Positions 21,737 to 30,790 of a stretch of DNA of 64,000 bases are shown here, piece after piece (the first letter of the stretch is position 1; every line of letters begins with the position of its first letter). A program made the translations under genes and the position numbers. Location: the IMG/VR virus record IMGVR_UViG_3300020220_000008, positions 1 through 64,000 of that record; one strand, given 5' to 3'. This stretch comes from a virus. The notes under the pieces were generated by a model. The model was not told the DNA's origin. It did no database searches and saw nothing but the letters and a program-made list of their open reading frames with translations.

Positions 21737-24103
21737 AACTTTTGACACATTATTTTCTTTACGAATTTTAACAACGTGTTCTCCCCACTGATTAATTAGG
21801 TTAGAGTGGGATATAATGAACACTTTCTCAAAGTAATTTTTTACTTTAATAAAGAACTCGTATAACATATCATAGTTATCGGGAGACACCTTACCAAACA
21901 CCTCGTCCATCACGACCAAATTTGGTGTAGGGAGCGTACAGATCTTAGTCAATACCGATCTTAAAGCTAGTGAAGCAATAGTTTTTTCATAACCTGAACC
22001 ACTTGTCATAAGTTTTTCAACACCAGTACTGTTATCAATCATCATAAACTCAACCTCATTCTTATCGTTGATTCTGATTTCAAGTTTGAAGTAGCAAGAA
22101 TCTTCCATAAGTCTTTGTAATTCTGAATTAATCAGCGGCATCATAGTTTTCATTATGATTTTAGAAACTCCATTTTTACCATAAGCTTCCAAGTATATCT
22201 TATAGATTTTTTCTTTTTCCTCTTCTTCTTTGATTTTAACAATCATTTTTTTGTTGTTATCAATCTTTTCATTTAACGAGGTAATTGAAACTTTGTTACC
22301 AGAAATTACGGAATTTATTTTTGTTTTTTCTCTTTCAAGTTCTTCAAGTCTTGAATCAGCCTTGATTAGTTGTCCGTCAATCTTTTGATTTTCTTGGATC
22401 TTGTCTTGGATTTCTTCCCACCTTTTAAGTTTGTCTTTTAACGCACTTATTTTCAAATCACAACTTTCAACTGAGATCTCATACTTTTCTTTAACAAGTT
22501 TGTTTTTTTCATACTCATCAAACTCTTTTTTTAACTGAACAAAACTTTGTTCTTTGCGGGATAAATCCTGCATAAGTGTCGTTTTTGTGTTTTTTTGCAC
22601 GATTAATCCATCAAGTTCTGCAATTTTAGCATTTGTGATTGCTGCGTTCATTAATTCAATACCACAGTGTTCACACTTGATTCCACCTTCTACTTCAGAT
22701 TTCAATTTGTTGATTGATGAAATTTCGGTATCAATCTGAACGATCTCTTTGTAGACCTCATTATATTGTTCTTTAACCTCATCGTGTTTGTCCTCATGAT
22801 AAAACTCACTTGGTTCAACTACTTTAAGTTCGTTGATTTTAGAAACGTAACCTTTCTTTTCAAAATCAATCGTGTTGATTTCTTCTTGAGTGTTGGTTGG
22901 GTTTAATCTACTAATTTCTTGGTCAATGTTTGTATGTTTCTTTTTCAACATGTCATCACGATAGTTTTTACCTTTCGTAATTGCATCTTCAACATTTGTT
23001 AATTCTTTTTGAATTTCATCAATTTGAGTTGTAAGTGTCCCAATTGATTCTTCGTGAGTAGTAATATCATTTTTCAATTCTTCAGATGAATATATGTTTG
23101 ACAACTTTTGTTTTGAAAATTCTCCGTAGATTTCTTTAGCAACCTCCTCTTTCTTTTTCAAAAACTCAAGACCCATAAATCTTGATAGAACCTGACCACG
23201 AGCCGTTGGTTTTGACTCCAATAATTCTTCAAGGTTTGATCCTGTTGTAAGAATGGTCATTAAAAAGTCTTCTTTGGTTCCAATTGAGGTTTTGATGAAA
23301 GCTTCAGTTTCTCTTCTTTGTTCTCCTGTAAAGTTTAATAACGTTCCGTCAGATAGTTTTTTAAAAAAGTCTAATTCGGTTTTAACATTCCATTCACCTT
23401 TCTTGGACATCTTTCTTTCAATATTTCTAACAATAACATATTCTTCACCATCAATTGTGATTTCACCTTTAACATGAACTTTGTCTTTGTTTGAAAATCT
23501 GTTGAATATTTCTTCAGCCTTTGTTGTCTTTGTTGTTTCGTTAAAGAACAAGAACATTAAAAGATCCACCGTCAATACGGTTTTACCACCGAAGTTTGGT
23601 GGATCTGACTCTACCACCACAATACCATTTAATTTATCAAAATCTAATTTTTGATTTTCACCGTATGATAAAAAGTTTGAGAACTCAATGTTTCTAATAT
23701 ACCACTTCTTAAACTGAGATTGGTTTTCCTCATCACCATTCATTTTGTTTTCAACCATTTTGTTGATCCCAAAAATATCATCAGTCTTATCTTTATGTCC
23801 TTTTGACTCAATAAAGTTCTTTAATAGATCCAATTGGTAATTCGCATCACTAATGTTTACTGAAACATCAATAGATTGCATTTCATCAGTTTGCACCGTT
23901 TTAGCTTTGGTTAAAACGTTAACATTTGTGGTGTTGTATTTTTTCGAGAAGTAATGTTTTACACTTTTGATTTTATCTTGTGTAAAGTTTTCTGGTAAAT
24001 CTTCCCATACAACTTGTATTATGGGATTTTTAAAGCTTGGAAAGTCCAAATCTTTTATCATGATTTTGTAGTTAAATAATTTCAGTGGATTAAATAAATC
24101 CAT
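21731..24103 (-). CDS. gp46-like recombination nuclease ATPase (SbcC/Rad50 family)
   Basis: 790 residues. The ATPase head starts near residue 134 (KKWYIRNIEFSNFLSYGEN). The P-loop region is DPPNFGGKT (167-175), unusual because the first Gly of GxxxxGKT is Pro. Two long coiled coils flank a zinc hook CEHC near 476-479. The signature LMTSGSGYEKTIASLALR and Walker B NLVVMDEVFG are near the C-terminus. With gp47 it resects DNA ends for recombination-dependent replication. An extra N-terminal domain of about 130 residues is absent from T4 gp46 (560 residues). Confidence 0.93.
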   Translation of the reverse strand: MDLFNPLKLFNYKIMIKDLDFPSFKNPIIQVVWEDLPENFTQDKIKSVKHYFSKKYNTTNVNVLTKAKTVQTDEMQSIDVSVNISDANYQLDLLKNFIESKGHKDKTDDIFGINKMVENKMNGDEENQSQFKKWYIRNIEFSNFLSYGENQKLDFDKLNGIVVVESDPPNFGGKTVLTVDLLMFLFFNETTKTTKAEEIFNRFSNKDKVHVKGEITIDGEEYVIVRNIERKMSKKGEWNVKTELDFFKKLSDGTLLNFTGEQRRETEAFIKTSIGTKEDFLMTILTTGSNLEELLESKPTARGQVLSRFMGLEFLKKKEEVAKEIYGEFSKQKLSNIYSSEELKNDITTHEESIGTLTTQIDEIQKELTNVEDAITKGKNYRDDMLKKKHTNIDQEISRLNPTNTQEEINTIDFEKKGYVSKINELKVVEPSEFYHEDKHDEVKEQYNEVYKEIVQIDTEISSINKLKSEVEGGIKCEHCGIELMNAAITNAKIAELDGLIVQKNTKTTLMQDLSRKEQSFVQLKKEFDEYEKNKLVKEKYEISVESCDLKISALKDKLKRWEEIQDKIQENQKIDGQLIKADSRLEELEREKTKINSVISGNKVSITSLNEKIDNNKKMIVKIKEEEEKEKIYKIYLEAYGKNGVSKIIMKTMMPLINSELQRLMEDSCYFKLEIRINDKNEVEFMMIDNSTGVEKLMTSGSGYEKTIASLALRSVLTKICTLPTPNLVVMDEVFGKVSPDNYDMLYEFFIKVKNYFEKVFIISHSNLINQWGEHVVKIRKENNVSKVL

Positions 24104-24105
24104 TT

Positions 24106-24423
24106 TTATTCTTCAGTAGGTATTTCTCTATCTTCAATTGTATAACCCGTACTATAATACTCAGGTTCAAATTCTTTGTTAATTTTCGCTGACTCCTCTT
24201 CATTTGGTGTAAATTTGAATGCGTGATCGATAGTTTTGTGTTCAACAACTTCATAATTTATTTCGTTTCCTTGGACTTCGACCTTTATTTCATCATCTTT
24301 TAATTTATTCAATTGTTCTTGTAATAAAAGATCAAATGCTTTTTGCGTTTCTGATTTTTGTTGTTTAATTTTTGCGTTTCTTTTTGCAACTTTTGCTCTG
24401 TGTTCTTTAGCCTTCTTACCCAT
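24106..24423 (-). CDS. Unknown small basic-to-acidic protein
   Basis: 105 residues. The first 30 are very basic (MGKKAKEHRAKVAKRNAKIKQQ) and could contact nucleic acid; the C-terminal half is acidic (NEEESAKINKEFEPEYY). There is no known domain. It ends 2 bases before the gp46-like gene begins, so it is translated with it and may be an accessory of the nuclease complex. This is inferred from position only. Confidence 0.65.
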   Translation of the reverse strand: MGKKAKEHRAKVAKRNAKIKQQKSETQKAFDLLLQEQLNKLKDDEIKVEVQGNEINYEVVEHKTIDHAFKFTPNEEESAKINKEFEPEYYSTGYTIEDREIPTEE

Positions 24424-24437
24424 TTTATTTTTTTTTA

Positions 24438-24791
24438 TTAATTATTACTCGGTCTATTTTCTTCAAACCATTCAATTATTCCGTTAATTGCCCATACAGC
24501 CCCTGCTGAGACAATACCGTCAAAAAACCAAGAATACGAAATTGGTGTGTTGAACATATGATTTGTAGGTGAAAAAATCAATAAGGACAATACAAATCCA
24601 CCCCACGTTGAAAAGCAAAGTGGACAGTTAATTAATCCTGATAAAAATTTACCTATTGGTTGTAATGGTAATAATTCATTATTAGCCCATCGGCCTAAAA
24701 AATCTCTTAATCCTTGGAATATTGATCCGTAAACCATAATATTCATTAGTCCATAACTCATAATGAACCATACTAAAACTTTTGTTATCAT
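24438..24791 (-). CDS. Small membrane protein, DUF1360-like
   Basis: 117 residues with about three membrane helices. The block LSGLINCPLCFSTWGGFVLSLL near residues 50-70 has the CxxCxSxW pattern of DUF1360 membrane proteins, whose role is unknown. It starts 4 bases inside the end of the coiled-coil gene 24788-25426. Its place inside the gp46/gp47 operon is odd for a membrane protein and may mean that replication or recombination complexes are tethered to the membrane, which is speculation. Confidence 0.7.
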   Translation of the reverse strand: MITKVLVWFIMSYGLMNIMVYGSIFQGLRDFLGRWANNELLPLQPIGKFLSGLINCPLCFSTWGGFVLSLLIFSPTNHMFNTPISYSWFFDGIVSAGAVWAINGIIEWFEENRPSNN

Positions 24792-25426
24792 ACTCGTTTG
24801 TTTAAATTTGATCCCCTGAGTAGATAAGCCTGATTTTGGTTACCATTCAAAAGGTCTCGGTTTATTTTTTCTAATTGTTTTATTTGTTCGTTCTTTTGTT
24901 GTAGTTCAGTTCTTAGATTTTGTAATGTCTCTTGAAGTAGTTTTGCTTTGTCATTACCTTTTGAAATGTATAAACTTCGTCTAAGTTCATCTATTTCTTC
25001 ATTCTTTTTAAACATTTCATTTTCCAAGTTTACAATTATTTCGCCAAGTTCATTTTCAGTTGTTTTGTCACTAATATATTCTATTTTTGTGACAACTTTT
25101 TCGACAGGTATTTCTTTAAGTACCTCAACTATTTTTTCAACTTCAACGATTCTATCAACAGAAACCTCAACAATTTTTTCCACCTCTTTTATCACTTCAA
25201 CAGGTATTTCGTTTTCCGCCCATTTTTTTTGTTCCACCCCTGTTTTTAAGTTTTTTTCACTATCATTGAGTGTTTTTTCTAAAAGTCCATATTTTTTAAT
25301 ATCAAAACCTTGTTTAAAACATAGATACATAAAGTTATCCACATCTTCAATTTCTTGTGATTCACAAAAGGCAGATACCGCCAGCATTATTTCTTTATTA
25401 AAGATTTTGAAGTTTTTCAATTCCAT
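24788..25426 (-). CDS. Coiled-coil protein between gp47- and gp46-like genes
   Basis: 212 residues. Residues 1-50 look globular (FCESQEIEDVDNFMYLCF). Residues 65-115 contain VEVIKEVEKIVEV-type repeats like those in 17470-18768. Residues 120-200 are a long coiled coil. It overlaps the 3' end of the gp47-like gene by 29 bases in another frame, and the next gene overlaps it by 4. A structural accessory of the SbcCD-like complex is one possibility. No family is recognised. Confidence 0.65.
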   Translation of the reverse strand: MELKNFKIFNKEIMLAVSAFCESQEIEDVDNFMYLCFKQGFDIKKYGLLEKTLNDSEKNLKTGVEQKKWAENEIPVEVIKEVEKIVEVSVDRIVEVEKIVEVLKEIPVEKVVTKIEYISDKTTENELGEIIVNLENEMFKKNEEIDELRRSLYISKGNDKAKLLQETLQNLRTELQQKNEQIKQLEKINRDLLNGNQNQAYLLRGSNLNKRV

Positions 25427-26189
25427 TTTCGATATCTTCGAATGATTTTATTTTGAACTTTAAAAATGGTTTCGGGTTCGGTAGATCAACATAAGAATAT
25501 TCTTTTGTTTCAACATCATAAATTCCATATCCATGTCGTTCAATATTTTCTCCGATGTTTTGTTGGATTGGTGATCCGATCATATAACCCTTTCCTGTTT
25601 TGAATTGGAACTCTTGTCGTTTATGAATATCACCACATAATACAGTTTCAAGTCCATCAAACTTTTCAACATCATACGCTTCTTGACCGAAGTCAAATCC
25701 AAGATCGGTTTTCATTCCTTGAATTGGTCCATGAAACAATCCAATTCGTTTACCTTTAGATTCTGTAATATCAGGTGGAATATTTCCTTGGTATTGTGAA
25801 TACACACACCAACTAATATTATCATCTTCATACACACCACGGTCTTTGTAGTAAACAATATTTTTACTATTAAGTGATTTAATTATTGGTGATAGTGCGT
25901 CCAATCGTTCTGTATTATTTACCAAGAAGTCGTGGTTACCTGGTATGATAATTGTTTTACAAATGAATGAACATTCAGTTAAAATCCAACTAACCATTTC
26001 AATAAGTTCAGGTGTCATTTGATTTTTAGAATGAACAAGGTCACCAGTAAAAACAATCCTATCAGGTTCCAATTCTCGCCATTGTTCAATTGCAGTTTCT
26101 AAGATTGACTTGTAAAGATCGTGGTCTTTAAATAGTCTGATGTGTAAATCCGAGAAATGAACTAATTTTTTAATCATATTATTTTTCAA
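25398..26189 (-). CDS. gp47-like recombination nuclease (SbcD/Mre11 family)
   Basis: 263 residues. Metallophosphoesterase motifs appear in order: FSDLHIR near residue 12, FTGDLVHSKNQ near 48, IPGNHDFL near 82, FHGP near 155 and CGDIHKRQEF near 197. It is the Mn-dependent exo/endonuclease partner of the gp46-like ATPase. The length is shorter than T4 gp47 (339), mostly by lacking a C-terminal cap. It overlaps the genes on both sides, so the operon is tightly coupled. Confidence 0.92.
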   Translation of the reverse strand: MKNNMIKKLVHFSDLHIRLFKDHDLYKSILETAIEQWRELEPDRIVFTGDLVHSKNQMTPELIEMVSWILTECSFICKTIIIPGNHDFLVNNTERLDALSPIIKSLNSKNIVYYKDRGVYEDDNISWCVYSQYQGNIPPDITESKGKRIGLFHGPIQGMKTDLGFDFGQEAYDVEKFDGLETVLCGDIHKRQEFQFKTGKGYMIGSPIQQNIGENIERHGYGIYDVETKEYSYVDLPNPKPFLKFKIKSFEDIENGIEKLQNL

Positions 26190-26400
26190 TTCTCATATTT
26201 GTATTTGCGATTGGTGCTCTAAACACAGGAATTGATGTGTGTGAGTCCTCATCAACTTTTTTCATGACTTCGTAAAAACCAAGTTCACTACATTTAACGG
26301 TTGATATATTTTCGAAAGTTAATAATACATTTGATTTTCCTATTGAACCTTCTAACAAGGTTACATCTTTTGTTGTTGTGTTAAAAATTAATGTTTGCAT
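26179..26400 (-). CDS. Unknown small protein
   Basis: 73 residues starting MQTLIFNTTTKDVTLLEGS, mostly beta strands with a short helix (ELGFYEVMKKVDED) and ending NTNMRIEK. There is no known domain. Its end overlaps the gp47-like gene by 11 bases and its start is 1 base after the upstream stop, so it is in the recombination operon. Confidence 0.65.
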   Translation of the reverse strand: MQTLIFNTTTKDVTLLEGSIGKSNVLLTFENISTVKCSELGFYEVMKKVDEDSHTSIPVFRAPIANTNMRIEK

Positions 26401-26401
26401 T

Positions 26402-26707
26402 TTAATCGTTTAATTGTTGTTTAGTTTCACAATAGACCTCAAATGGTGGTGAATATGGGTCTGTTTTTGGAAATGGGTTAATTGGAACTGGAATTTGTTC
26501 ATACCTATGAATTGATGGTTTTGGATTTTCATCTTCAACCATATTCATTTTTTCAACTATAGGTGTAATATCTATGTGTTTGTTTTCAAGTTTACCATGT
26601 AGGTATCCTTCTAACCAAATATAAAATTCTTTATAACTTAACATATTAAATATATTTCCATTTATAACCACCAGCGGTTTTTGTTCTATTTTGTAAACAA
26701 TTGACAA
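26402..26707 (-). CDS. Unknown small protein with TTG start
   Basis: 101 residues if translation begins at the TTG at 26707. No ATG exists in frame before residue 22, and an in-frame stop lies just upstream, so TTG is the best start that keeps the strand LVVINGN. The core MLSYKEFYIWLEGYLHGK, then HIDITPIVEKM, looks conserved, and the second half is Pro-rich (YEQIPVPINPFPKTDPY). No function is recognised. It is in the recombination operon. Confidence 0.6.
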   Translation of the reverse strand: MSIVYKIEQKPLVVINGNIFNMLSYKEFYIWLEGYLHGKLENKHIDITPIVEKMNMVEDENPKPSIHRYEQIPVPINPFPKTDPYSPPFEVYCETKQQLND

Positions 26708-26801
26708 TTGATGTTCTCAAAATTTTAGTTTCAATTGATGCTTGTTTAGTATTACTATAAGTTTTTTTTCATATTATCGTCAAGTGTAGACTGAAGTATT
26801 T

Positions 26802-26942
26802 TTATTCTCTACAATATAAAGTCGCAAGTATCATTCTTGCAAACTTGAAGTGTTTAACTTTGTTTAACTTCAAACCGTACATTGAAGCAATGCTTTGCAA
26901 ATATGGTTTAGCTTCGCTTATGGTCATTTTTCCAATTTCCAT
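26802..26942 (-). CDS. 46-residue basic peptide, translationally coupled
   Basis: The frame starts at an ATG that shares its A with the upstream stop (TAATG at 26940-26944) and encodes MEIGKMTISEAKPYLQSIA, a basic middle (LKLNKVKHFKFAR), and an end MILATLYCRE. It is helical and basic with no recognised domain. The stop-start overlap with the zinc-ribbon gene is strong evidence that it is translated. Confidence 0.6.
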   Translation of the reverse strand: MEIGKMTISEAKPYLQSIASMYGLKLNKVKHFKFARMILATLYCRE

Positions 26943-27160
26943 TAGTCTATAAATAATTCAAAATCACCATTAACGTGTCCGCATTCGTTACACATGTATG
27001 TTGGAAATGGAACAATCGTGTCTTCAGAACTTCCTGTTAGTAATTTTGGAACTTTTTTTAACATCGTTATTTCTTTAAAAAACTTTGAACCACACTTTTC
27101 ACATTTGATCGTTTGTTGTTGTCGTAAGTCAATTTTGGGTCTAATAATTTCGTCGTTCAT
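26942..27160 (-). CDS. Zinc-ribbon protein
   Basis: 72 residues with two CxxC pairs, CEKC near residues 19-22 and CNEC near 57-60, spaced as in a four-Cys zinc ribbon. The intervening loop is KKVPKLLTGSSEDTIVPFP. Such small ribbons often join transcription or replication complexes. It is coupled to the 46-codon gene downstream and lies just below the PD-(D/E)XK nuclease and primase genes. Confidence 0.8.
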   Translation of the reverse strand: MNDEIIRPKIDLRQQQTIKCEKCGSKFFKEITMLKKVPKLLTGSSEDTIVPFPTYMCNECGHVNGDFELFID

Positions 27161-27184
27161 AATTTTTTTTATTTAAAATATAGT

Positions 27185-28048
27185 TTATTTTTTAAGTTTA
27201 GTCAAATATTGTTTCATGTCCATTTCGAGAATTGTATTCATAGTTTTCTTAGAAACTCTGTGTTCATGGTATTCTTTTTTATCAGTTAACAATACAATAA
27301 TACACCCCAATAATTGAATATCCTCGTATTTAGATCCTTCCAACATTTTCAACAATAATTTACCATAAAAAGGTAGTTGAGTGTTGTAGTGGCCAAGAGC
27401 GTTATCAAATAGATCATGAAATGGTGATTTCATTTTTTTTGTATATCGTGTGGTTTCAAAGTTCTTAGGTTTATTACTTTTCCAATCAGTTATTAAAATA
27501 CCAACTTTTCCGTTTGTTCCAACAACTAACCAGACCTTATCGGGTTGACCAGTATATCCAAGTTCAGGATGACCTAACACTATCTCCGTATCAATCAACA
27601 CACACCCTCTTTCTTTTAGAAGATCAATATATTTTTTACCTGCAATAATCATAGAATCACTTTTAATGATCTGTTCAGGGTCACATTGAAATATTGGTTG
27701 ACGAACCTGTTTTTCGATACCAAACTCTTTAAGAGTGTGTTCCTCTAAAATAAAGTGACAACGAGAACCTAAGTTAGTTGATTTTCTACCGGCTTCAGCC
27801 CACTCTTCCATTAATCTTTTAGCTCCATCTACATCCCAACCTGCCTTGTTAAACGCGGCCTGCTCTGTTGGAAAGTCGTCGTAGAAAAGTTTCATGACTT
27901 TTGAAACTGATGGAAAATCACTTCTCAATTTTCCCTTCTCATCTAACATCGTATATGTGTGACTTTCTTCTACAAAAGTTATCTGAAACTCTTTTTGTCT
28001 TTCAGACAAGATATCTCGTATTTCTTGTGCTATTTTTTTTAAATCCAT
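27185..28048 (-). CDS. PD-(D/E)XK nuclease (RecB/Cas4-like)
   Basis: 287 residues. An early block (HTYTMLDEKGK, FPSVSKVMKLF) is followed by LGSRCHFILEEH near residue 95 (the GxxxH motif), TEIVLGHPELGYTGQPDKVW near 155-170 (the active-site Asp), ITDWKSNK near 185 (D-x-K) and YNTQLPFYGKLL near 220. This is the motif order of RecB-family exonucleases. It could recycle host DNA or trim recombination ends. It overlaps the primase gene by 1 base. Confidence 0.85.
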   Translation of the reverse strand: MDLKKIAQEIRDILSERQKEFQITFVEESHTYTMLDEKGKLRSDFPSVSKVMKLFYDDFPTEQAAFNKAGWDVDGAKRLMEEWAEAGRKSTNLGSRCHFILEEHTLKEFGIEKQVRQPIFQCDPEQIIKSDSMIIAGKKYIDLLKERGCVLIDTEIVLGHPELGYTGQPDKVWLVVGTNGKVGILITDWKSNKPKNFETTRYTKKMKSPFHDLFDNALGHYNTQLPFYGKLLLKMLEGSKYEDIQLLGCIIVLLTDKKEYHEHRVSKKTMNTILEMDMKQYLTKLKK

Positions 28049-28947
28049 TATCTTATTATATAATAATATTCATTTTTTATTTCACCCCTAAGATCGGCAA
28101 TATCTTTTTCGTCAGGTAACTTTATTAATTTAATTCTACCCCATAATTCACCACCATGTAACTCGTGATAAAGTTTCACCGCATTTTCCCATGCGTCGGC
28201 ATCCAAACAGATAATAATATTCCCTTTGGCCTTTTGGTAGATTGTTTCGAACAAAAGTTCTGACATATGTTTACCTAACATCGGAATCGCATTGTCTAAA
28301 AACAAACCATCAAAGGCCCCCTCAACCAAATAGATATCACGATCCCAATCAATAAGGTTTTCCCAAAATATAATTTTGTCTTTTTCTGCTTCAGGATTTT
28401 TATATTTAGCTCGAGCCATCGGGTTCCAACTTCTGGCTATATAATAATTCAATTCACCCTTACTATCGTATGATGGAATCACAATACGACCAGCGTGATC
28501 ACCTTTATCACAAAAACCAATTTGATATTTTTCGATCATATAATCGGTAATTCCCCGATTATATAAATAATTTAACGCAGCTTTTCTAACAGGATAAACA
28601 GGACTTGAATCTTTGAACAAAGTGTATCTATCGGGAAGTCTTAGTTTTTTTTTGGGTTTTTCTCTTCTAAATACCGTTTCAGGTTTTAATACTTGATATA
28701 GTTTTTTTTGTTTTTTATTTCCATATTTGTCAAATAATTTCCCGAGTGACCCTCGAGTACCTTCACTATCAGAACAACTCCAACACTTGAACACGTTGTC
28801 TATATAATTGACCTCTAAATTATGTTTATTTCTATCGTCATCACATACAGGACAGTTAAAGGATATTTGCCCACGATTGGGGTAGTGGAGTCCGTGCTCC
28901 CCCAAAACATCCTCTAATAACTCAACTAAAGCATCATTTTCATCCAT
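28048..28947 (-). CDS. DNA primase (gp61/DnaG-like)
   Basis: 299 residues. The zinc-binding N-terminus has Cys32, Cys35, His42, Cys55 and Cys58 (CPVCDDDRNK ... CWSC). A RNA-polymerase/TOPRIM core follows with RIVIPSYDSKGELNYYIAR, YLVEGAFDGLFLD near residue 205 (the TOPRIM Glu) and IIICLDADAW near 245 (the TOPRIM Asp pair). It makes RNA primers with the gp41-like helicase encoded at 58179-59570. It is the most upstream gene of the minus-strand recombination operon, divergent from the plus-strand tail genes. Confidence 0.93.
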   Translation of the reverse strand: MDENDALVELLEDVLGEHGLHYPNRGQISFNCPVCDDDRNKHNLEVNYIDNVFKCWSCSDSEGTRGSLGKLFDKYGNKKQKKLYQVLKPETVFRREKPKKKLRLPDRYTLFKDSSPVYPVRKAALNYLYNRGITDYMIEKYQIGFCDKGDHAGRIVIPSYDSKGELNYYIARSWNPMARAKYKNPEAEKDKIIFWENLIDWDRDIYLVEGAFDGLFLDNAIPMLGKHMSELLFETIYQKAKGNIIICLDADAWENAVKLYHELHGGELWGRIKLIKLPDEKDIADLRGEIKNEYYYIIR

Positions 28948-29008
28948 CCTTTATAATATAGTCATAAACTTTTTATCAATCAACTACACAAAGTTTTATC
29001 ATTTTTTA

Positions 29009-29015
29009 TATTTAT
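29009..29015 (+). promoter_or_regulatory. Candidate late element TATTTAT on the plus strand
   Basis: TATATTTATTATTGACATG on the plus strand puts TATTTAT 7 bases before the ATG of the first plus-strand tail gene. The element switches strand with the gene, which supports a directional signal. Confidence 0.45.
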
Positions 29016-29022
29016 TATTGAC

Positions 29023-29259
29023 ATGCCAACACAAATTACTGTTAATTTTTCGGGTGGTTCACCTCCATTTGATATTTATACTTGTGATACGGGTTACACG
29101 ACTTGTATTTATGTAGACACGGTTGGTTTTGGAGAATTACCATATTCGTTTGACCTTCCATTTGTTTTGGAGGGTATGTCTTCTGTTGGAGTAAAGGTAG
29201 TTGACAGTAATGATTGTTTTGCATCAAATAATTCAATAATAGAATATGGCAAGTTGTAA
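29023..29259 (+). CDS. Small tail-associated protein, SprB-domain-like
   Basis: 78 residues, a single beta-rich domain (GGSPPFDIYTCDTGYTTC ... LPYSFDLPF ... VKVVDSNDC). It is clearly related to the minus-strand gene 37813-38037: both share PPF, a CD, a Cys-Tyr block, a LP..F.LP block and a D-S-x-x-C end. The GG-PPF opening and VVDSNDC resemble SprB repeats. It is probably a tail-fibre accessory or decoration module. It overlaps the start of the next plus-strand gene by 14 bases. Confidence 0.7.
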   Translation: MPTQITVNFSGGSPPFDIYTCDTGYTTCIYVDTVGFGELPYSFDLPFVLEGMSSVGVKVVDSNDCFASNNSIIEYGKL

Positions 29260-30736
29260 TAATTTAGGAGTATTTGCACTTGACACTTCAGCTAGTCTAA
29301 ATCTTTGTCTTTCAGCCCAAACAAATAATGTTTATGGTGATAGTTTAGTAGTTAGTAAGGGAGTTTATTTAGACTCAGGATGCACAATGGCTTTAACAAC
29401 AATTTATTTAAGTAATGGTATTAACTTATATGAAACGAATTCTATAGGAGAAATTATAGGTATTACAGGATGTCCTTGTAATTATTTAGGGACTTTTTCA
29501 TCTGCCTCAGATCCTGACACAAGTTGTTTAGGGCCATTTATATTTGAGGTATATGGTTCAAACCTAAATATCGGAAAAACTCTATATTCGAACTCTTCAT
29601 GTACAATTAATTATATTACAACTTTTTTATCCGACGGTGTTAACGTGTACAGTGTTGATTCAGTAGGAGTTATTGATACTATTTACGGTTGTTCGTGTGG
29701 AGCATTTGTTTGTGTTCATAACGACACCGTTTATGACGACCAATATCAGTTTGCAGGGGTTTTCGATAGTCAAAACTATTACACAGGACAAACAACCAAT
29801 TTTAACATATTTTATTCATCAAGTGAATCTCGTTGGTGTTTAGCCCAAAACCTTGGCGATCCTTGCGATCAGTTTGGTCCCTTTGGAAGTACTTCGTCCT
29901 GTCCTGATTTTGATGACACGGTTGCCTATACAGGATTTTGTGTAACGACCACTACTACAACAAATCCTTGTGTTGATTTTGATTTTGATGCGGTTTTTGA
30001 TTGTTATGTACCGCCAACTCCAACTTTGACTGCAACAAACACGCCAACTCCAACGCCAACTCCAACACCATCAACATCTGCAATTTGTGGTGGACTATCT
30101 ATTGATGTATCGGTAAGTGGTTACACACCAACCCCAACGCCGACATATAGCCCCACCCCAACCCCGACAAGTCAAATTAAGCGAAACTGTAATTTTAGTG
30201 GTGAAGTTGTATTTAATACATTCAATGAAATACTTCAATGTGCAAATAGTAAAAAATTTAAAGATTGTTTCACGGGTCAAGAGTATTTTTCTTCGGATTT
30301 AATTTTAATATCAGAAACAACTTCGAAACCTAAAGAAGGTTACGTATATAATGCAATAATAAACAATCAAGGACGTTGTGTTATTTATGAAGGGTTATTT
30401 GAAAACATAAGTGGTGTAGATGACGTAATTCTTAAAAATGAAGTTGGTTCTAGAATCGATGGGTCCTGTTTACAATGTATTCCAAACCTTTCTGCGACCC
30501 CAACTCCAACTCCAACACAGACTCCAACACCTACTCCTTCGACGACACCATGTGTATTAGTTAGATGGTATGTTGCAAACAATAGTCTAAACGAAATTAA
30601 ATATGTTTATTATAATTGTGGTGAAGAATTGACTGGCGGACTAAACGCCTATTCCTCCCTCTATGTATGTTCGAGTTCCACCCCAACATCAAACTCTCCC
30701 AACTTCACTGTAACATCATCTCAAACAATTTGTTAA
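29246..30736 (+). CDS. Tail-fibre/adhesin candidate with Pro-Thr linkers
   Basis: 496 residues. Residues 1-155 hold two copies of a Cys-containing beta domain (YLDSGCTMALTTIYLSNGI and YSNSSCTINYITTFLSDGV). Residues 255-311 and 417-435 are Pro-Thr linkers (TPTPTPTPTP). Further Cys-rich domains lie between and after. Linkers of this type also occur in the minus-strand protein 31863-34370. The modular Cys-rich architecture fits an exposed host-recognition protein. The Pro/Thr stretches are potential O-glycosylation sites. It ends at the hairpin 30740-30765. Confidence 0.7.
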   Translation: MASCNNLGVFALDTSASLNLCLSAQTNNVYGDSLVVSKGVYLDSGCTMALTTIYLSNGINLYETNSIGEIIGITGCPCNYLGTFSSASDPDTSCLGPFIFEVYGSNLNIGKTLYSNSSCTINYITTFLSDGVNVYSVDSVGVIDTIYGCSCGAFVCVHNDTVYDDQYQFAGVFDSQNYYTGQTTNFNIFYSSSESRWCLAQNLGDPCDQFGPFGSTSSCPDFDDTVAYTGFCVTTTTTTNPCVDFDFDAVFDCYVPPTPTLTATNTPTPTPTPTPSTSAICGGLSIDVSVSGYTPTPTPTYSPTPTPTSQIKRNCNFSGEVVFNTFNEILQCANSKKFKDCFTGQEYFSSDLILISETTSKPKEGYVYNAIINNQGRCVIYEGLFENISGVDDVILKNEVGSRIDGSCLQCIPNLSATPTPTPTQTPTPTPSTTPCVLVRWYVANNSLNEIKYVYYNCGEELTGGLNAYSSLYVCSSSTPTSNSPNFTVTSSQTIC

Positions 30737-30765
30737 AAAAAATATCGTCCAAAAGGACGATATTT
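30735..30765. terminator. Strong hairpin terminator between convergent genes
   Basis: AAATATCGTCC/GGACGATATTT (30740-30750 with 30755-30765) is an 11-bp stem with an AAAA loop. The minus strand continues with eight T residues, giving a canonical terminator for 30791-31114. The plus strand also gets a hairpin just after its stop codon. Confidence 0.88.
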
Positions 30766-30790
30766 CAAATTATCGGTATTTAAAACGATA

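Noticed and set aside
24948-25445. A 165-codon plus-strand Ser/Thr/Phe-rich frame
   Set aside because: Shadow of the coiled-coil gene 24788-25426; composition is the complement of Lys/Glu codons.
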